Origin: Pseudogemmobacter bohemicus | GTDB taxonomy: Bacteria; Pseudomonadota; Alphaproteobacteria; Rhodobacterales; Rhodobacteraceae | NCBI RefSeq assembly: GCF_003290025.1 | Contig: NZ_QNHG01000007.1 | Location: 143,150-207,149 of the forward strand | DNA: 64,000 bases | Direction: 5' to 3' | Shown here: in pieces, positions 6,807 through 16,665 of the stretch | Layout of the letters: every line of letters starts with the position of its first letter | Position numbering within the stretch: position 1 is the first letter of the stretch | Notes under the pieces: model-generated | Told to the model about the DNA's origin: nothing | Databases searched by the model: none | The model's input: the letters and a program-made list of their open reading frames with translations, nothing else | Made by a program: the position numbers and the translations under genes

Positions 6807-8741
6807 TCACAGGCTTACCTGGGTGCCGATCTCGACCACCCGGCCGGCGGGAATGCGGAAGTAATCCTGGGCGCTGGCGGAATTGCGCGACATCCAGATG
6901 AAAAGCCGCGCCTGCCACATCGGCATCCGGGGCCGGACCGAGGGGCGCAGGCTGCGCCGCGACAGGATGAACGAGGTGGACATGATGTCGAATTTCAGCC
7001 CCTTCTGCCGCGCCAGCAGTAAGGCGCGCGGCACGTCGGGGTCTTCGGCATACCCGTAATGCAGAAGGATGCGGCGAAAGCCGGGGGCGATCTCCTCCAT
7101 CCGCATCCGGGTCTCGTCGCTGAGGCGCGGCAGGTCGCGGGTCACGATTGACAGGATGATATTCTGCTCATGCAAAGCGCGGAAATGCTTCAGACTGTGC
7201 AAAAGCGCGACCGGCGCCTTGTCGGGGGAGGCGGTCAGGAAGACGGCGGTGCCGGGAACCCTTGCGATGCGGTCAGAACCGAGCTTGCCGACCAGCGCAT
7301 TCAACGGCAGCTGGCCCTCGCTCTCTTTGGCCAGCACGATGGCCGAGCCGCGCCGCCAGATCAGCATCACGACCAGCATCACCGCCGCCAGCGCCAGCGG
7401 CACATAGCCGCCATCCGCCACTTTCATCAGGTTCGACCCGAAGAAGACCAGTTCCAGCGCCACCAGCGGGCCAAGCACCGCAAGGATTGCGAAGGCTGGC
7501 CAGCGCCAGTGCCAGCGCACCACGACGACGGCCAGCAGCGAGGTCACCAGCATCGCGCCCGAAACCGAGATCCCATAGGCCGCCGCCAGCGCCGAAGAGC
7601 TGCCAAAGGTGATCACCAGCGCCAGCACACCGAACATCAGAAGGCCGTTGACCAGCGGAATATAGATCTGGCCCTGCTGTTCCTCGGATGTCTGGCGGAT
7701 CTTCATCCTGGGCAAGAGCCGCAGCTGGATCGCCTGTTGCACCAGCGAAAACGCCCCGGTGATCACCGCCTGGGCCGCGATCACGGTGGCCATCATCGCC
7801 AGCACCACCATCGGCACCAGCATCTGCGGCGGAAACATCAGATAGAACGGGCTCTCCAGCGCCTCGGGGCGGGTCAGAAGCTCTGCCCCCTGGCCCAGGT
7901 AATTCAGCATCAGGGCCGGGAAGGTCAGGTAAAACCAGCCGATCCGGATCGGGCGGGCGCCGAAATGACCCATATCGGCGTAAAGCGCCTCGGCGCCGGT
8001 GACGGCAAGGAAGACCGAACCCAGCACCGCCAGCGCCACACCCTGATGCGTCACCAGAAAGGTCAGCGCGTGATGCGGCGACAGGGCCGCCAGCACCTCG
8101 GGCGCCTCCCAGAGCCGCCATAGCCCGCCGGTGGCCAGCACCAGGAACCACAAAAGCATGACCGGGCCGAAAAAGCGCGACACAAGGTCAGTCCCGTGTT
8201 TTTGCACCCAGAAAAGCGCGATGATCACCGCCATGGCGACGGGTTCCACGAAGGGTTCACTGCCCGGCGCGATCAGCTTCAGCCCTTCGACAGCCGACAG
8301 GACCGAGACCGCCGGCGTGATCACCGCATCACCAGAGAAAAGCGCCGCGCCAAGGATCCCCAGCACGACAAGCACCAGCCCCCGGCGCCCCCGCATCTGC
8401 CCAAGCGCGCGCTGCGCCAGCGCCAGCAGGGAAAGCGTCCCACCCTCGCCGTCATTATCGGCACGCAACAGGATCACCACATATTTGACCGAGACGATCA
8501 GCGTCAGCGTCCAGATGATCAGCGAAATCACCCCGAAGATATTCTCCGCCGGCACATGGCCGGGCCTTGCGCCGCTGGCCATCATCGCCTCGCGCAGCGC
8601 GTAAAGCGGCGAGGTGCCGATATCGCCGTAAACCACCCCCAGCACACCCAGCGTCAGCGCCGCCATCGCGGGCTTGCGCGCGACATGTGTGGCCTCGGCT
8701 GCATGATCGGCGGCAGCCGGGTCCAGCGCAATCTCTTGCAT
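6807..8741 (-). CDS. kup: Low-affinity K+ transporter Kup
   Basis: A proton-coupled potassium importer of the KUP/HAK/KT family in the inner membrane. I place the start at 8741 (MQEIALDPAAADHA, 644 residues) because AGGAG lies seven bases upstream; an ATG two codons earlier abuts that Shine-Dalgarno, and a start at 8789 would lack one. The family motif LGVVYGDIGTSPLYALREAM opens the first membrane segment, and FSGDAVITPAVSVLSAVEGL follows. About twelve hydrophobic segments reach to residue ~450, then a cytoplasmic C-terminal domain ends with RIPAGRVVEIGTQVSL. The length is normal for Kup. It is divergent from a KdpDE-like two-component system, which suggests a shared potassium theme. Confidence 0.95.
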   Translation of the reverse strand: MQEIALDPAAADHAAEATHVARKPAMAALTLGVLGVVYGDIGTSPLYALREAMMASGARPGHVPAENIFGVISLIIWTLTLIVSVKYVVILLRADNDGEGGTLSLLALAQRALGQMRGRRGLVLVVLGILGAALFSGDAVITPAVSVLSAVEGLKLIAPGSEPFVEPVAMAVIIALFWVQKHGTDLVSRFFGPVMLLWFLVLATGGLWRLWEAPEVLAALSPHHALTFLVTHQGVALAVLGSVFLAVTGAEALYADMGHFGARPIRIGWFYLTFPALMLNYLGQGAELLTRPEALESPFYLMFPPQMLVPMVVLAMMATVIAAQAVITGAFSLVQQAIQLRLLPRMKIRQTSEEQQGQIYIPLVNGLLMFGVLALVITFGSSSALAAAYGISVSGAMLVTSLLAVVVVRWHWRWPAFAILAVLGPLVALELVFFGSNLMKVADGGYVPLALAAVMLVVMLIWRRGSAIVLAKESEGQLPLNALVGKLGSDRIARVPGTAVFLTASPDKAPVALLHSLKHFRALHEQNIILSIVTRDLPRLSDETRMRMEEIAPGFRRILLHYGYAEDPDVPRALLLARQKGLKFDIMSTSFILSRRSLRPSVRPRMPMWQARLFIWMSRNSASAQDYFRIPAGRVVEIGTQVSL

Positions 8742-8854
8742 CGTCATTCTCCTGGCCGACAAGGCGCGGGCGAGGAGCAGACCCCGCACGGCCCTGCGGC
8801 CTCACAGATCTGTGCTTTGCCGTGTAAGGAAGCGATGGGGAAAGCGGCAGGCGG

Positions 8855-8883
8855 TATAAGGATCGCATAAAGATTGTGGACAA
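8855..8883 (-). promoter_or_regulatory. Possible sigma-70-type promoter for kup
   Basis: On the minus strand TTGTCC (8878-8883), 17 bases, then CTTATA (8855-8860), in the region between kup and the kinase gene. The match to consensus is partial and the leader to the chosen kup start would be about 105 bases. Confidence 0.3.
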
Positions 8884-8910
8884 ATCCCGGTTCCGGGGTT
8901 TCATCAGCGC

Positions 8911-10422
8911 ATGGAGCCTGTGTTCGTTACCCCTCCCGGCCCGCGTCCGGCCGGCCCCTTGTCAAAGCGTCCGGGCCAGATCCTGGCGGCGGCGCTGGTG
9001 CTGATCCTGGTGACGGCGATTGTGGTGCCCTCGCGCGGCTGGATGAGCGAGATCATCGCGCTTTTGCTTCTCCTCATGGCGGTGCTGGTCAATGCGGCGG
9101 CCTTTGGCTTCTGGTCCGGGTTTGGATCGGCGCTGGTGGCGCTGGCGGTGTTCAACTTCTTCTTCATCGAGCCGCATTTCAGCCTGGTGGCGGCACGGCC
9201 GCAGGATATGGTCGTGCTGCTGGCCTTCCTTGCAGCGGCGGGGCTGACCGGGTTTCTCGCCGGGCGGATGCGCGAACAGGTGGACAGCGCGCGCGACCGG
9301 GCACTGGTGCTTGAGGTGCTGTCCTCGGCCAGCGGCGCACTTTCCCGCGCGACCAGTGAAGAGCAGATCCTGGAAGCCGTGATCCGCCATATCGCCACGC
9401 TGTCGGAGGCGCCGGTGGCAGCGTTGAGCCGCAATTCCGACGGGTTGCGCCCGATCCCCGGCAGCCTGGTGCCGCGCCCGGCCGATCTGCAGGCGGCGGA
9501 ACAGGCGCTGGCCCGCGGCCGGGTCGAGATCGCCATCGCCGATGGCTGGACCGGCTCGCATCTGACCTTCCATCCGCTGCCCCTCGGCACCGGGGCCAGC
9601 CATGCGATCGGCCATCGCCTGCCCGAGGCGGTGGACCGCGACAGCGTCTACCGCGAGCAGGCCATCGACACCGTGCTGCACCAGGCAGAGGCGGCGCTGG
9701 AGCGGCTGGAGCTGGGCCGAAAGGCCAACACGGAACGCGAGATTTCGGACCGCCAGGCGCTGCGGGCGGCACTGCTTTCCTCGCTGTCGCATGATCTGCG
9801 CACACCGCTGGCAACCATTCTGGGCTCGGTCACCACCTTGCGCGATCTGCGGGACGGCCTGCCCCCCGAGGCGCAGGAGGACCTGCTGGGCGCCATTTCC
9901 GAAGAGGCAGGCCGCCTCGCGCGCTATGTCGAAAACCTGTTGCAGATGACGCGGCTGGTGGCGGGGTCCTCGGTCACGCTTCACCCGGTGGCGCCCGGCG
10001 ATTGCGCCCGCGCCGCTGTCAGCCGGGCGCTGCGGGCTTTTCCCGATGCCAAGATCAGCGCCGATCTGCCCGAACTGCCACTGGTCATGGCCGAGGCGGG
10101 GCTGGTCGAACAGGTGATCTTCAGCCTGATCGAAAACGCGCGGCACTATGCGCCCGGGCCGATCCTCGTCACCGGCGCCACCGATGGCGACCTGATCCGG
10201 CTTGAGGTGCAGGATCAGGGGCAGGGTCTGCCCGCGCCGGTCACCCAATGGCTTGCCACCCCCGACCTGACCCGGGGCGAAGAGAAAAGCGGTCTCGGCC
10301 TGCCGATCTGCAAGGGGATCGCGCAGCTTCTGGGCGGGCGGCTTGAGGCTGTGGCCGGCCCCGGCGCGCGGCTGGCGCTGATCCTCCCCACCGCGCAATC
10401 CGCCGGGGTGCAGACCATATGA
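8911..10422 (+). CDS. KdpD-like sensor histidine kinase lacking the N-terminal KdpD/Usp domains
   Basis: A 503-residue kinase that corresponds to the C-terminal part of KdpD. It starts with a DUF4118-type four-helix membrane domain (about residues 20-115) containing the characteristic FNFFFIEPHFSLV. A GAF-like region follows at about 140-250, then the H-box SSLSHDLRTPLATILGS (His294), the N-box VIFSLIENARHYAPG and the G-box KSGLGLPICKGIAQLLGG. Canonical KdpD is near 900 residues and begins with a Walker-containing KdpD domain and a Usp domain; neither is present upstream. The stop overlaps the next gene, kdpE-like, by four bases. No kdpFABC genes are in the window, so the pair probably controls another potassium or envelope function, with kup next door as the obvious candidate. 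Confidence 0.85.
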   Translation: MEPVFVTPPGPRPAGPLSKRPGQILAAALVLILVTAIVVPSRGWMSEIIALLLLLMAVLVNAAAFGFWSGFGSALVALAVFNFFFIEPHFSLVAARPQDMVVLLAFLAAAGLTGFLAGRMREQVDSARDRALVLEVLSSASGALSRATSEEQILEAVIRHIATLSEAPVAALSRNSDGLRPIPGSLVPRPADLQAAEQALARGRVEIAIADGWTGSHLTFHPLPLGTGASHAIGHRLPEAVDRDSVYREQAIDTVLHQAEAALERLELGRKANTEREISDRQALRAALLSSLSHDLRTPLATILGSVTTLRDLRDGLPPEAQEDLLGAISEEAGRLARYVENLLQMTRLVAGSSVTLHPVAPGDCARAAVSRALRAFPDAKISADLPELPLVMAEAGLVEQVIFSLIENARHYAPGPILVTGATDGDLIRLEVQDQGQGLPAPVTQWLATPDLTRGEEKSGLGLPICKGIAQLLGGRLEAVAGPGARLALILPTAQSAGVQTI

Positions 10423-11108
10423 GCGCGCGCCAGCTGATCCTCGTCGTCGATGATGAGCCGCAGATCCAGCGCTTCCTCGTCCATGCGCTGAATGCCTCGG
10501 GCTATGATACCGTGCTGGCCTCGACCGGCGCCGGGGCGCTGGAGGCCGTCGCGCAGCACAGGCCCGATCTGATGGTGCTGGATCTGGGGCTGCCGGATAT
10601 GAACGGCAAAACCGTTATCGAAAAGCTGCGGGCGGATACGGACCTGCCGGTGATCGTGCTGTCCGCCCATGACCAGGAGATGGAGAAGATCCTGGCGCTG
10701 GATCTCGGCGCCAATGATTTCGTGGCCAAGCCCTTCGCCATCGGCGAATTGCTGGCGCGGCTCAGGGTCTCGTTGCGGCCAAAGCGCGGGGCAGGAGCGC
10801 CGGGCCTTTTGCGCAGCGGCAATCTGACGCTTTCACGCGATCTGCGCGAGGTCACCATCGCCGGCGAGACACTGAAACTGACCCCCAAGGAATTCGACCT
10901 GCTGCTGGCCTTGCTGGAACAGCCCGACCGGATCGTGACCCATCGCCAGCTTTTGCTGCATGTCTGGGGACCGGCCCATGTCGAGGATATCGTCTATCTT
11001 CGGGTATTTATCGGGCAGCTGCGGCAAAAGCTGGAAGCGGCGGGCTTTGATGCCAGCGCGATCCGGACCGAGGCCGGCATCGGCTATCGCTGGATCAGCC
11101 CGGACTGA
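10419..11108 (+). CDS. Response regulator, KdpE-like (OmpR family)
   Basis: A 229-residue regulator. The receiver has the acidic pair in LVVDDEPQIQRFL, phospho-Asp in MVLDLGLPDMNG, and the Lys in VAKPFAIGELLARLR. The winged helix (LTPKEFDLLLALLEQPDRIV to YLRVFIGQLRQKLE) ends in TEAGIGYRW, which matches KdpE closely (LRQKLE...P...TETGIGYR). It overlaps the kinase gene by four bases and is surely its partner. No typical KdpE target genes are adjacent downstream; the next genes encode an ABC exporter after a 200-base gap in which I find no convincing site. Confidence 0.88.
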   Translation: MSARQLILVVDDEPQIQRFLVHALNASGYDTVLASTGAGALEAVAQHRPDLMVLDLGLPDMNGKTVIEKLRADTDLPVIVLSAHDQEMEKILALDLGANDFVAKPFAIGELLARLRVSLRPKRGAGAPGLLRSGNLTLSRDLREVTIAGETLKLTPKEFDLLLALLEQPDRIVTHRQLLLHVWGPAHVEDIVYLRVFIGQLRQKLEAAGFDASAIRTEAGIGYRWISPD

Positions 11109-11309
11109 ACCACCGCAATTCTGAATTGTATATGTGGGATTTATCGCAATCTCAGGATGTTGACAGAGAGAATGCTGCCAGTGCACATCTGACAGGCGCA
11201 TTCATGGCTCACGGGCCGCGCATTCTTTCCCGCCGACGGACACCATTGCCGGCTGCGATCTGACACCGGGCAAGTACAGCCGGGGCAGATTTACCTGAGG
11301 ACAGATGCC

Positions 11310-12377
11310 ATGAAAAACTCCACCCGCAAATTCATCATGCCTGCTGTGCTGCTGATTGCCGCCGGTATCGGCTATTACGCCTGGACGCGGATGCAGGATC
11401 CCGGCCTGCCGGCAGGCTTTGCCGCCGGAAATGGCCGGATCGAGGCGACCGAGACCGATATCGCCGCGCTGACCGGTGGGCGGATCGCCGATATTCTGGT
11501 GACCGAGGGCGATCTGGTGCAGCCGGGCGATGTGCTGGTGCAGATGGATGTGGTGCAGCTGACCGCGCAGAAACGCCAGGCCGAGGCGCAGCTGCGCCGC
11601 GCCGGGATCGCGGTCGAGACCGCCGGCGCCCTCGTCACCCAGGCCCAAGCGCAGGAGCGGGCAGCGGCGGCAACGGTCGATCAGGCCCGGGCCGTGGCCG
11701 ATGCAGCGGCGCAGCGCTATGCCCGTTCGGTCCAGCTGGCGGCCAGTTCCACAGTTTCGCAACAGGTGCTGGATGATGATCTGGCGAAAGACCGCCAGGG
11801 CAAGGCGGGGCTTGCTTCGGCCGAGGCCTCGCATGCGGCGGCGGTTGCCGGGGTCAGCAGCGCGAAAGCCCAGGTGGTGGATGCCGGCGCGGCGGTCGAT
11901 GCCGCAAAGGCTTCGATCGACGCCATTCAGGCCACGCTGGACGATGCCACGCTGAAAGCGCCGCGCGGCGGGCGCATCCAGTATCTGATCGCGCAAGAGG
12001 GTGAGATCGTCGCCTCGGGTGGGCGGATCCTGAACCTCGTCGATCTGGGCGATGTCTATATGACGATCTTCCTGCCCACCTCGCAGGCCGGTCGGGTCAG
12101 GATCGGCACCGAAGTGCGCCTCGTGCTGGATGCGGCGCCGGAATTCACCATCCCGGCCACGGTTTCCTATGTCGCCGATGTGGCGCAGTTCACGCCGAAA
12201 ACAGTGGAAACCGCCGATGAGCGTGAAAAGCTGATGTTCCGTATCCGCGCCCGGATCGAGCCGGAATTGCTGGCCCGCTACACCGAATATGTCAAAACCG
12301 GCCTGCCGGGCATGGCTTATGTGCGGCTTGATCCCGATGCCGTCTGGCCCGCATTCCTGAACACTGTCGTGAAATGA
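11310..12377 (+). CDS. HlyD-family membrane fusion protein (YhiI/YbhG-like)
   Basis: A 355-residue periplasmic adaptor for an ABC exporter. One membrane anchor lies at about residues 8-24 ([18 protein letters not shown]). A first half-lipoyl segment with [16 protein letters not shown] follows, then a long Ala/Gln-rich coiled coil (about 75-205), a second lipoyl half ([20 protein letters not shown]) and a beta-barrel C-terminus. The start at 11310 is preceded by GAGG; an out-of-frame ATG at 11304 is ignored. It overlaps the next gene by four bases, so it is the first gene of a three-gene exporter operon. Such adaptors bridge the inner-membrane ABC protein to an outer-membrane channel. Confidence 0.9.
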   Translation: MKNSTRKFIMPAVLLIAAGIGYYAWTRMQDPGLPAGFAAGNGRIEATETDIAALTGGRIADILVTEGDLVQPGDVLVQMDVVQLTAQKRQAEAQLRRAGIAVETAGALVTQAQAQERAAAATVDQARAVADAAAQRYARSVQLAASSTVSQQVLDDDLAKDRQGKAGLASAEASHAAAVAGVSSAKAQVVDAGAAVDAAKASIDAIQATLDDATLKAPRGGRIQYLIAQEGEIVASGGRILNLVDLGDVYMTIFLPTSQAGRVRIGTEVRLVLDAAPEFTIPATVSYVADVAQFTPKTVETADEREKLMFRIRARIEPELLARYTEYVKTGLPGMAYVRLDPDAVWPAFLNTVVK

Positions 12378-15106
12378 TCGGGGCCGCGGACCCTGTCGCC
12401 GGGGTCTCGGGCCTGTCGCTGCGCTATGGCGCGGTGACAGCGCTGAAGGCGCTTACCCTTGATATCCCGGCGGGGCAGATGGTCGGGCTGATCGGGCCGG
12501 ACGGGGTGGGGAAGTCGAGCCTTTTGTCCCTGCTGGCCGGGGCGCGACAAATCCAGGATGGCGAGGTTCGGGTGCTGGGCGGCGATATGCGCGACACCCG
12601 CCATCGCCGTGCGGTCTGCCCGCGCATCGCCTATATGCCGCAAGGCCTGGGGAAAAATCTCTATCCAACGCTTTCGGTTCAGGAGAACCTGGATTTCTTC
12701 GGCTCGCTTTTCGGCCATGACAGGGCGGCGCGCGCTCACCGGATCACCGATCTGCTGGCCGCGACCGGCATGTCGCCGTTCCGCGACCGGCCGGCGGCGA
12801 AACTCTCGGGGGGGATGAAGCAGAAACTGGGCCTGTGCTGCGCGCTGATCCATGATCCGGATTTCCTGATCCTGGACGAGCCGACCACCGGCGTCGATCC
12901 GTTGTCGCGCCGCCAGTTCTGGGATCTGATCGACCGCATCCGTGCCATGAGGCCGCAGATGAGCGTGATCACCGCCACCGCCTATATGGAGGAGGCCGCG
13001 CGGTTCGACTGGCTGGTCGCGATGAATGCGGGCGAGGTTCTGGCAACCGGCAGCCCGGCTGAATTGCTCGCCCGCACAGGTGCCGGCAATCTCGACGAGG
13101 CCTTCATTGCGCTTTTGCCCGATACCGGGCGTGGCGACAGCTCTGCCGTGGTGATCCCGCCACGCGAGGCCAGCCCGGAAATCGCCATCGAGGCCGAGGG
13201 GCTGACCCAGCGTTTCGGCAGCTTTACCGCCGTCGACACCGTTTCTTTCCGCATCCCCAGAGGCGAGATTTTCGGCTTTCTGGGGTCAAATGGCTGCGGC
13301 AAGACCACCACGATGAAAATGCTCACCGGGCTGCTGGAGCCGACCGAGGGCCGCGCAAAGCTCTTCGGCCAGGAGGTCGATGCCAGCGATCTTTCGGTGC
13401 GGCGGCGGGTGGGGTTCATGTCCCAGGCCTTCTCGCTTTACGCCGAGCTGACGGTGCTGCAGAACCTTGAATTGCATGCGAAACTCTTCGCGATGGAGCC
13501 GGCAAAGATCCCGGCCCGCATCGAGGAAATGATCGCGCGCTTCGATCTGGAAGAGATCCGCCATGCCCTGCCCGAGGCGCTGCCTCTGGGCATAAGGCAG
13601 CGGCTGTCGCTCGCGGTGGCTATGATCCACGGGCCAGAGATCCTGATCCTGGACGAGCCGACTTCGGGCGTCGATCCGGTGGCCCGCAATGGCTTCTGGC
13701 GCATTCTGGCGGAACTGTCGCGCAAGGATGGGGTGACGATTTTCGTGTCGACCCATTTTATGAACGAGGCGGAATGGTGCGACCGCATCAGCCTGATGCA
13801 TGCGGGGAAGGTGCTGGTCTCGGACACTGCCGCCGCGATCACCGCGTCAAAGGGCGCGGCGGCGCTGGAAGACGCGTTCATCGCATATCTGGAAGAGGCT
13901 ATTGGCGAGAGCACACCGGCGGCGGAACCCGCCGCGCCCGCACCCCAGCCTGCCAGTGAGGCCCTGCAAACACCCGCCGGCTTCAGCCTGCGCCGCTTGC
14001 TGAGCTATTCAAGGCTGGAAAGCCTGCAATTGCAGCGCGACCCGATCCGGATGACCATGGCGCTGATCGGCTCGCTTCTGTTGATGATCGTGATCGGCTT
14101 CGGCATCAATATGGATGTCGAGGATCTGAGTTTCGCCGTTCTCGACCGCGACCAGACCACCACCAGCCGCGACTATATCGCGGATATTTCCGGCTCGCGC
14201 TATTTCACCGAAAAGCCGCCGCTGACCGGCTATGACGATATGGATGCGCGCATGCGCTCGGGCGAGCTGGCGCTTGCCATCGAGATCCCGCCGGATTTCG
14301 CCGCCAATATCGCGCGCGGCCGTGATGTCGAGGTTGGGGCCTGGTTTGACGGCGCCAATCCGCAGCGCGCCAGCACGGTGCAGGGCTATGTCCAGGGCAT
14401 GCATTCGACCTGGCTTTTGCGCCATATGCGCGAGGCTTATGGCGAGGCGGCCGTGGCCGGCAATTTCGAACTGGTGACGCGCTATCGCTATAACCCCGAT
14501 GTGCGCTCGATCATCGCCATCGTGCCGGCGGTGCTGCCGATTCTCTTGCTGATGATCCCCGCCATCCTGACCACCCTGTCGGTGGCGCGGGAAAAGGAAC
14601 TCGGCTCGATCATCAATTTCTACGTCACTCCGGTGACGCGGCTGGAATTCCTGATCGGCAAGCAGCTGCCCTATATCGCGCTGGCGATGCTGAACTTCTT
14701 CCTGATGCTCGGCATGGCGCGGCTGTTGTTCGGAGTGCCGTTCAGCGGCAATCTTGCAGGCTTTTCGCTGGCCGCGCTGATCTATGTTTCGGCCACCACC
14801 GCGCTTGGCTTTCTGGTTTCGGTCTTCATTGCAAGCCAGGTGGCGGCGCTGTTTGCGACCGCGCTGCTGACGCTGATCCCGGCGGTGTCCTATTCCGGGC
14901 TGATCGACCCGGTCTCCTCGCTTTCAGGTTTTGGCCGGGTGATTGGCGAGGTCTATCCGACCACCTGGTTCATCACCGCCGCGCGCGGGGCCTTTTCCAA
15001 GGCCTTCGGCTTTGCCGAGCTTGCCCAGCCGATCTTCGCCATGGCGCTGGCAGTGCCGGTGATCCTGGGCCTTGCCGCGTATTTCCTGAAGAAACAGGCG
15101 AGGTGA
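12374..15106 (+). CDS. rbbA: ABC exporter: two ATPase domains fused to an ABC-2 permease (RbbA/YhiH-like)
   Basis: A 910-residue fusion. The first ATPase domain (about 1-245) has Walker [10 protein letters not shown], signature LSGGMKQ and Walker [14 protein letters not shown]. The second (about 270-510) has Walker [10 protein letters not shown] and Walker [14 protein letters not shown], but the signature is [10 protein letters not shown] rather than LSGGQ. A proline/alanine linker (about 518-540) leads to an ABC-2 permease domain (about 560-910) with one membrane segment, a periplasmic stretch and five further segments. This architecture is that of RbbA/YhiH. E. coli RbbA has been linked to ribosomes, but in this operon context, with HlyD before and a second permease after, an exporter is the natural reading. 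The cargo is unknown. Confidence 0.9.
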   Translation: MIGAADPVAGVSGLSLRYGAVTALKALTLDIPAGQMVGLIGPDGVGKSSLLSLLAGARQIQDGEVRVLGGDMRDTRHRRAVCPRIAYMPQGLGKNLYPTLSVQENLDFFGSLFGHDRAARAHRITDLLAATGMSPFRDRPAAKLSGGMKQKLGLCCALIHDPDFLILDEPTTGVDPLSRRQFWDLIDRIRAMRPQMSVITATAYMEEAARFDWLVAMNAGEVLATGSPAELLARTGAGNLDEAFIALLPDTGRGDSSAVVIPPREASPEIAIEAEGLTQRFGSFTAVDTVSFRIPRGEIFGFLGSNGCGKTTTMKMLTGLLEPTEGRAKLFGQEVDASDLSVRRRVGFMSQAFSLYAELTVLQNLELHAKLFAMEPAKIPARIEEMIARFDLEEIRHALPEALPLGIRQRLSLAVAMIHGPEILILDEPTSGVDPVARNGFWRILAELSRKDGVTIFVSTHFMNEAEWCDRISLMHAGKVLVSDTAAAITASKGAAALEDAFIAYLEEAIGESTPAAEPAAPAPQPASEALQTPAGFSLRRLLSYSRLESLQLQRDPIRMTMALIGSLLLMIVIGFGINMDVEDLSFAVLDRDQTTTSRDYIADISGSRYFTEKPPLTGYDDMDARMRSGELALAIEIPPDFAANIARGRDVEVGAWFDGANPQRASTVQGYVQGMHSTWLLRHMREAYGEAAVAGNFELVTRYRYNPDVRSIIAIVPAVLPILLLMIPAILTTLSVAREKELGSIINFYVTPVTRLEFLIGKQLPYIALAMLNFFLMLGMARLLFGVPFSGNLAGFSLAALIYVSATTALGFLVSVFIASQVAALFATALLTLIPAVSYSGLIDPVSSLSGFGRVIGEVYPTTWFITAARGAFSKAFGFAELAQPIFAMALAVPVILGLAAYFLKKQAR

Positions 15107-15110
15107 GGGG

Positions 15111-16223
15111 ATGAATTTCCGCAATATCCTCAATCTCGGTGTCAAAGAGCTGCTTGGCCTGTGGCGCGACTGGATCATGCTGATCCTGATCGTCTATTCT
15201 TTTTCGCTTTCGGTCTGGACCTCGTCCCATGCCAGTCCCGAGGCACTGAACAATGCCGCCATCGCGGTTGTCGACGAGGACCGCTCGCAGCTCTCGACCC
15301 GCATCATCCAGGCCTTCTACCCGCCCTGGTTCGTTCGCCCCGCCACGATCACCACATCGGAAATGGATGCGCGGATGGATGCCGGGCTGGATACTTTCGC
15401 GCTGAATATCCCGCCGGATTTCGAGCGCGACGTGCTGGCGGGCAAGGCGCCGGCGATGCAGCTGAATGTCGACGCGACCCGCATGAGCCAGGCCTTTACC
15501 GGCAATGGCTATATCCAGCAGATCGTGACCTCCGAAGTCGCGGAATTCGTCGCGGGCTACCGGGGCGAGACCGCGATGCCGGTGGGGCTGTCGCTGCGCG
15601 CGCGGTACAACCCCTCGCTGGATCCCAGCTGGTTCGGGGCCATCACCAGTGTGATCCAGTCGATCACCATGCTGTCCCTCGTGCTGACCGGCGCGGCGCT
15701 GATCCGCGAGAAGGAACATGGCACGGTCGAGCATCTGCTGGTGATGCCGGTCACCGCCTCCGAGATCATGCTCTCGAAAATCTGGTCGATGGGGCTGGTG
15801 GTGCTGCTGGGTTCGGCCTTCTCGCTGGCGGTGGTGGTGCAGGGGCTGATGCAGGTGCCGGTGGCGGGCTCGGTGCTTTTGTTCCTTGCCGGTTCCGTGC
15901 TGATGCTGTTTGCGATGACCTGTCTGGGGATCTTCCTTGCCACCATCGCAGGCACCATGCCGCAATTCGCGCTGCTGATGATGCTGGTTCTCTTGCCATT
16001 GCAGGTGCTTTCCGGGGCGATGACGCCGCGCGAGTCGATGCCCGAGGTGATCCAGACCATCATGCTGGCCGCGCCCAACACCCATTTCATCATCCTCTCG
16101 CAAGGCATCCTGTTTCGCGGCGCCGGAATCGAGACCGTCTGGCCGCAATTCCTGGCCCTTGCGGCGATCGGGCTGGTGCTCTTCCGCCTCGCCCTCGCGC
16201 GGTTTCGCAAATTCCTGCGCTAG
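15111..16223 (+). CDS. ABC-2 type permease (YhhJ-like)
   Basis: A 370-residue permease that starts four bases after the RbbA-like stop. It has one N-terminal membrane segment (about 22-42), a periplasmic domain of about 130 residues (SSHASPEALNNAAIAVVDED onwards), and five or six C-terminal segments. EKEHGTVEHLLVMPVTASEI is the coupling-helix motif of the ABC-2/YhhJ family. It should pair with the permease domain fused to the RbbA-like ATPase, giving a heterodimeric exporter fed by two ATPase domains in one chain. The gene order matches the yhiI-yhiH(rbbA)-yhhJ operon of enterobacteria. Confidence 0.9.
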   Translation: MNFRNILNLGVKELLGLWRDWIMLILIVYSFSLSVWTSSHASPEALNNAAIAVVDEDRSQLSTRIIQAFYPPWFVRPATITTSEMDARMDAGLDTFALNIPPDFERDVLAGKAPAMQLNVDATRMSQAFTGNGYIQQIVTSEVAEFVAGYRGETAMPVGLSLRARYNPSLDPSWFGAITSVIQSITMLSLVLTGAALIREKEHGTVEHLLVMPVTASEIMLSKIWSMGLVVLLGSAFSLAVVVQGLMQVPVAGSVLLFLAGSVLMLFAMTCLGIFLATIAGTMPQFALLMMLVLLPLQVLSGAMTPRESMPEVIQTIMLAAPNTHFIILSQGILFRGAGIETVWPQFLALAAIGLVLFRLALARFRKFLR

Positions 16224-16283
16224 ACGCCCCGCCCCAGGGATGCATAGACTGGGGAAACATCAAACGGGGGAGGACCGGATCAG

Positions 16284-16580
16284 ATGTGTGAGTTATTCGC
16301 GAGGCAGGACCCGGCCCGTTATGTGCCCGTCACCCGCCGCATCCGCCTGAACGGGCAAAGCACCTCGGTCCGGCTGGAGGCCGCTTTCTGGACCATCCTT
16401 GACGAGATCGCGCGCGAGCAGGGGGAATCGACCGGCGCCTTTCTCTCGACGCTGCATCGCGAGGTGCTGGAATTCCATGGAGAGCCGGTGAATTTCGCCT
16501 CGCTTTTGCGCTGCACCTGCCTGAGACGGCTGGAACACCGCCGCGCCGCGCAGATGCCGGAAAAGCGGGCCGTCGCCTGA
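16284..16580 (+). CDS. Ribbon-helix-helix domain protein
   Basis: A 98-residue protein with an RHH_4-type domain. The beta strand is in TRRIRLNGQSTSVRLEAAFW (about residues 18-37), followed by two helices (TILDEIAREQGESTGAFLST and the HREVLEFHG region). This family is common and poorly characterised in alphaproteobacteria. The strand and helices resemble MetJ/Arc DNA binders, so a small regulator is likely, but its targets are unknown. The C-terminus is rich in Arg and Cys (LRCTCLRRLEHRRAA). It lies between the exporter and the D-lactate dehydrogenase gene on the same strand, with gaps of about 60 and 85 bases. Confidence 0.75.
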   Translation: MCELFARQDPARYVPVTRRIRLNGQSTSVRLEAAFWTILDEIAREQGESTGAFLSTLHREVLEFHGEPVNFASLLRCTCLRRLEHRRAAQMPEKRAVA

Positions 16581-16665
16581 AAAACGCTTGCAGGACAAGA
16601 TGATACTACCCGTTGCGCGCCGGGTCGGCCCATGATGGCGACCGGGAACCGGCAGGGAGAGGGAT

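Noticed and set aside
11159..11190. Promoter TTGACA before the HlyD-like gene
   Set aside because: A good -35-like hexamer is seen but the sequence at -10 spacing (GCACAT) is a poor match.
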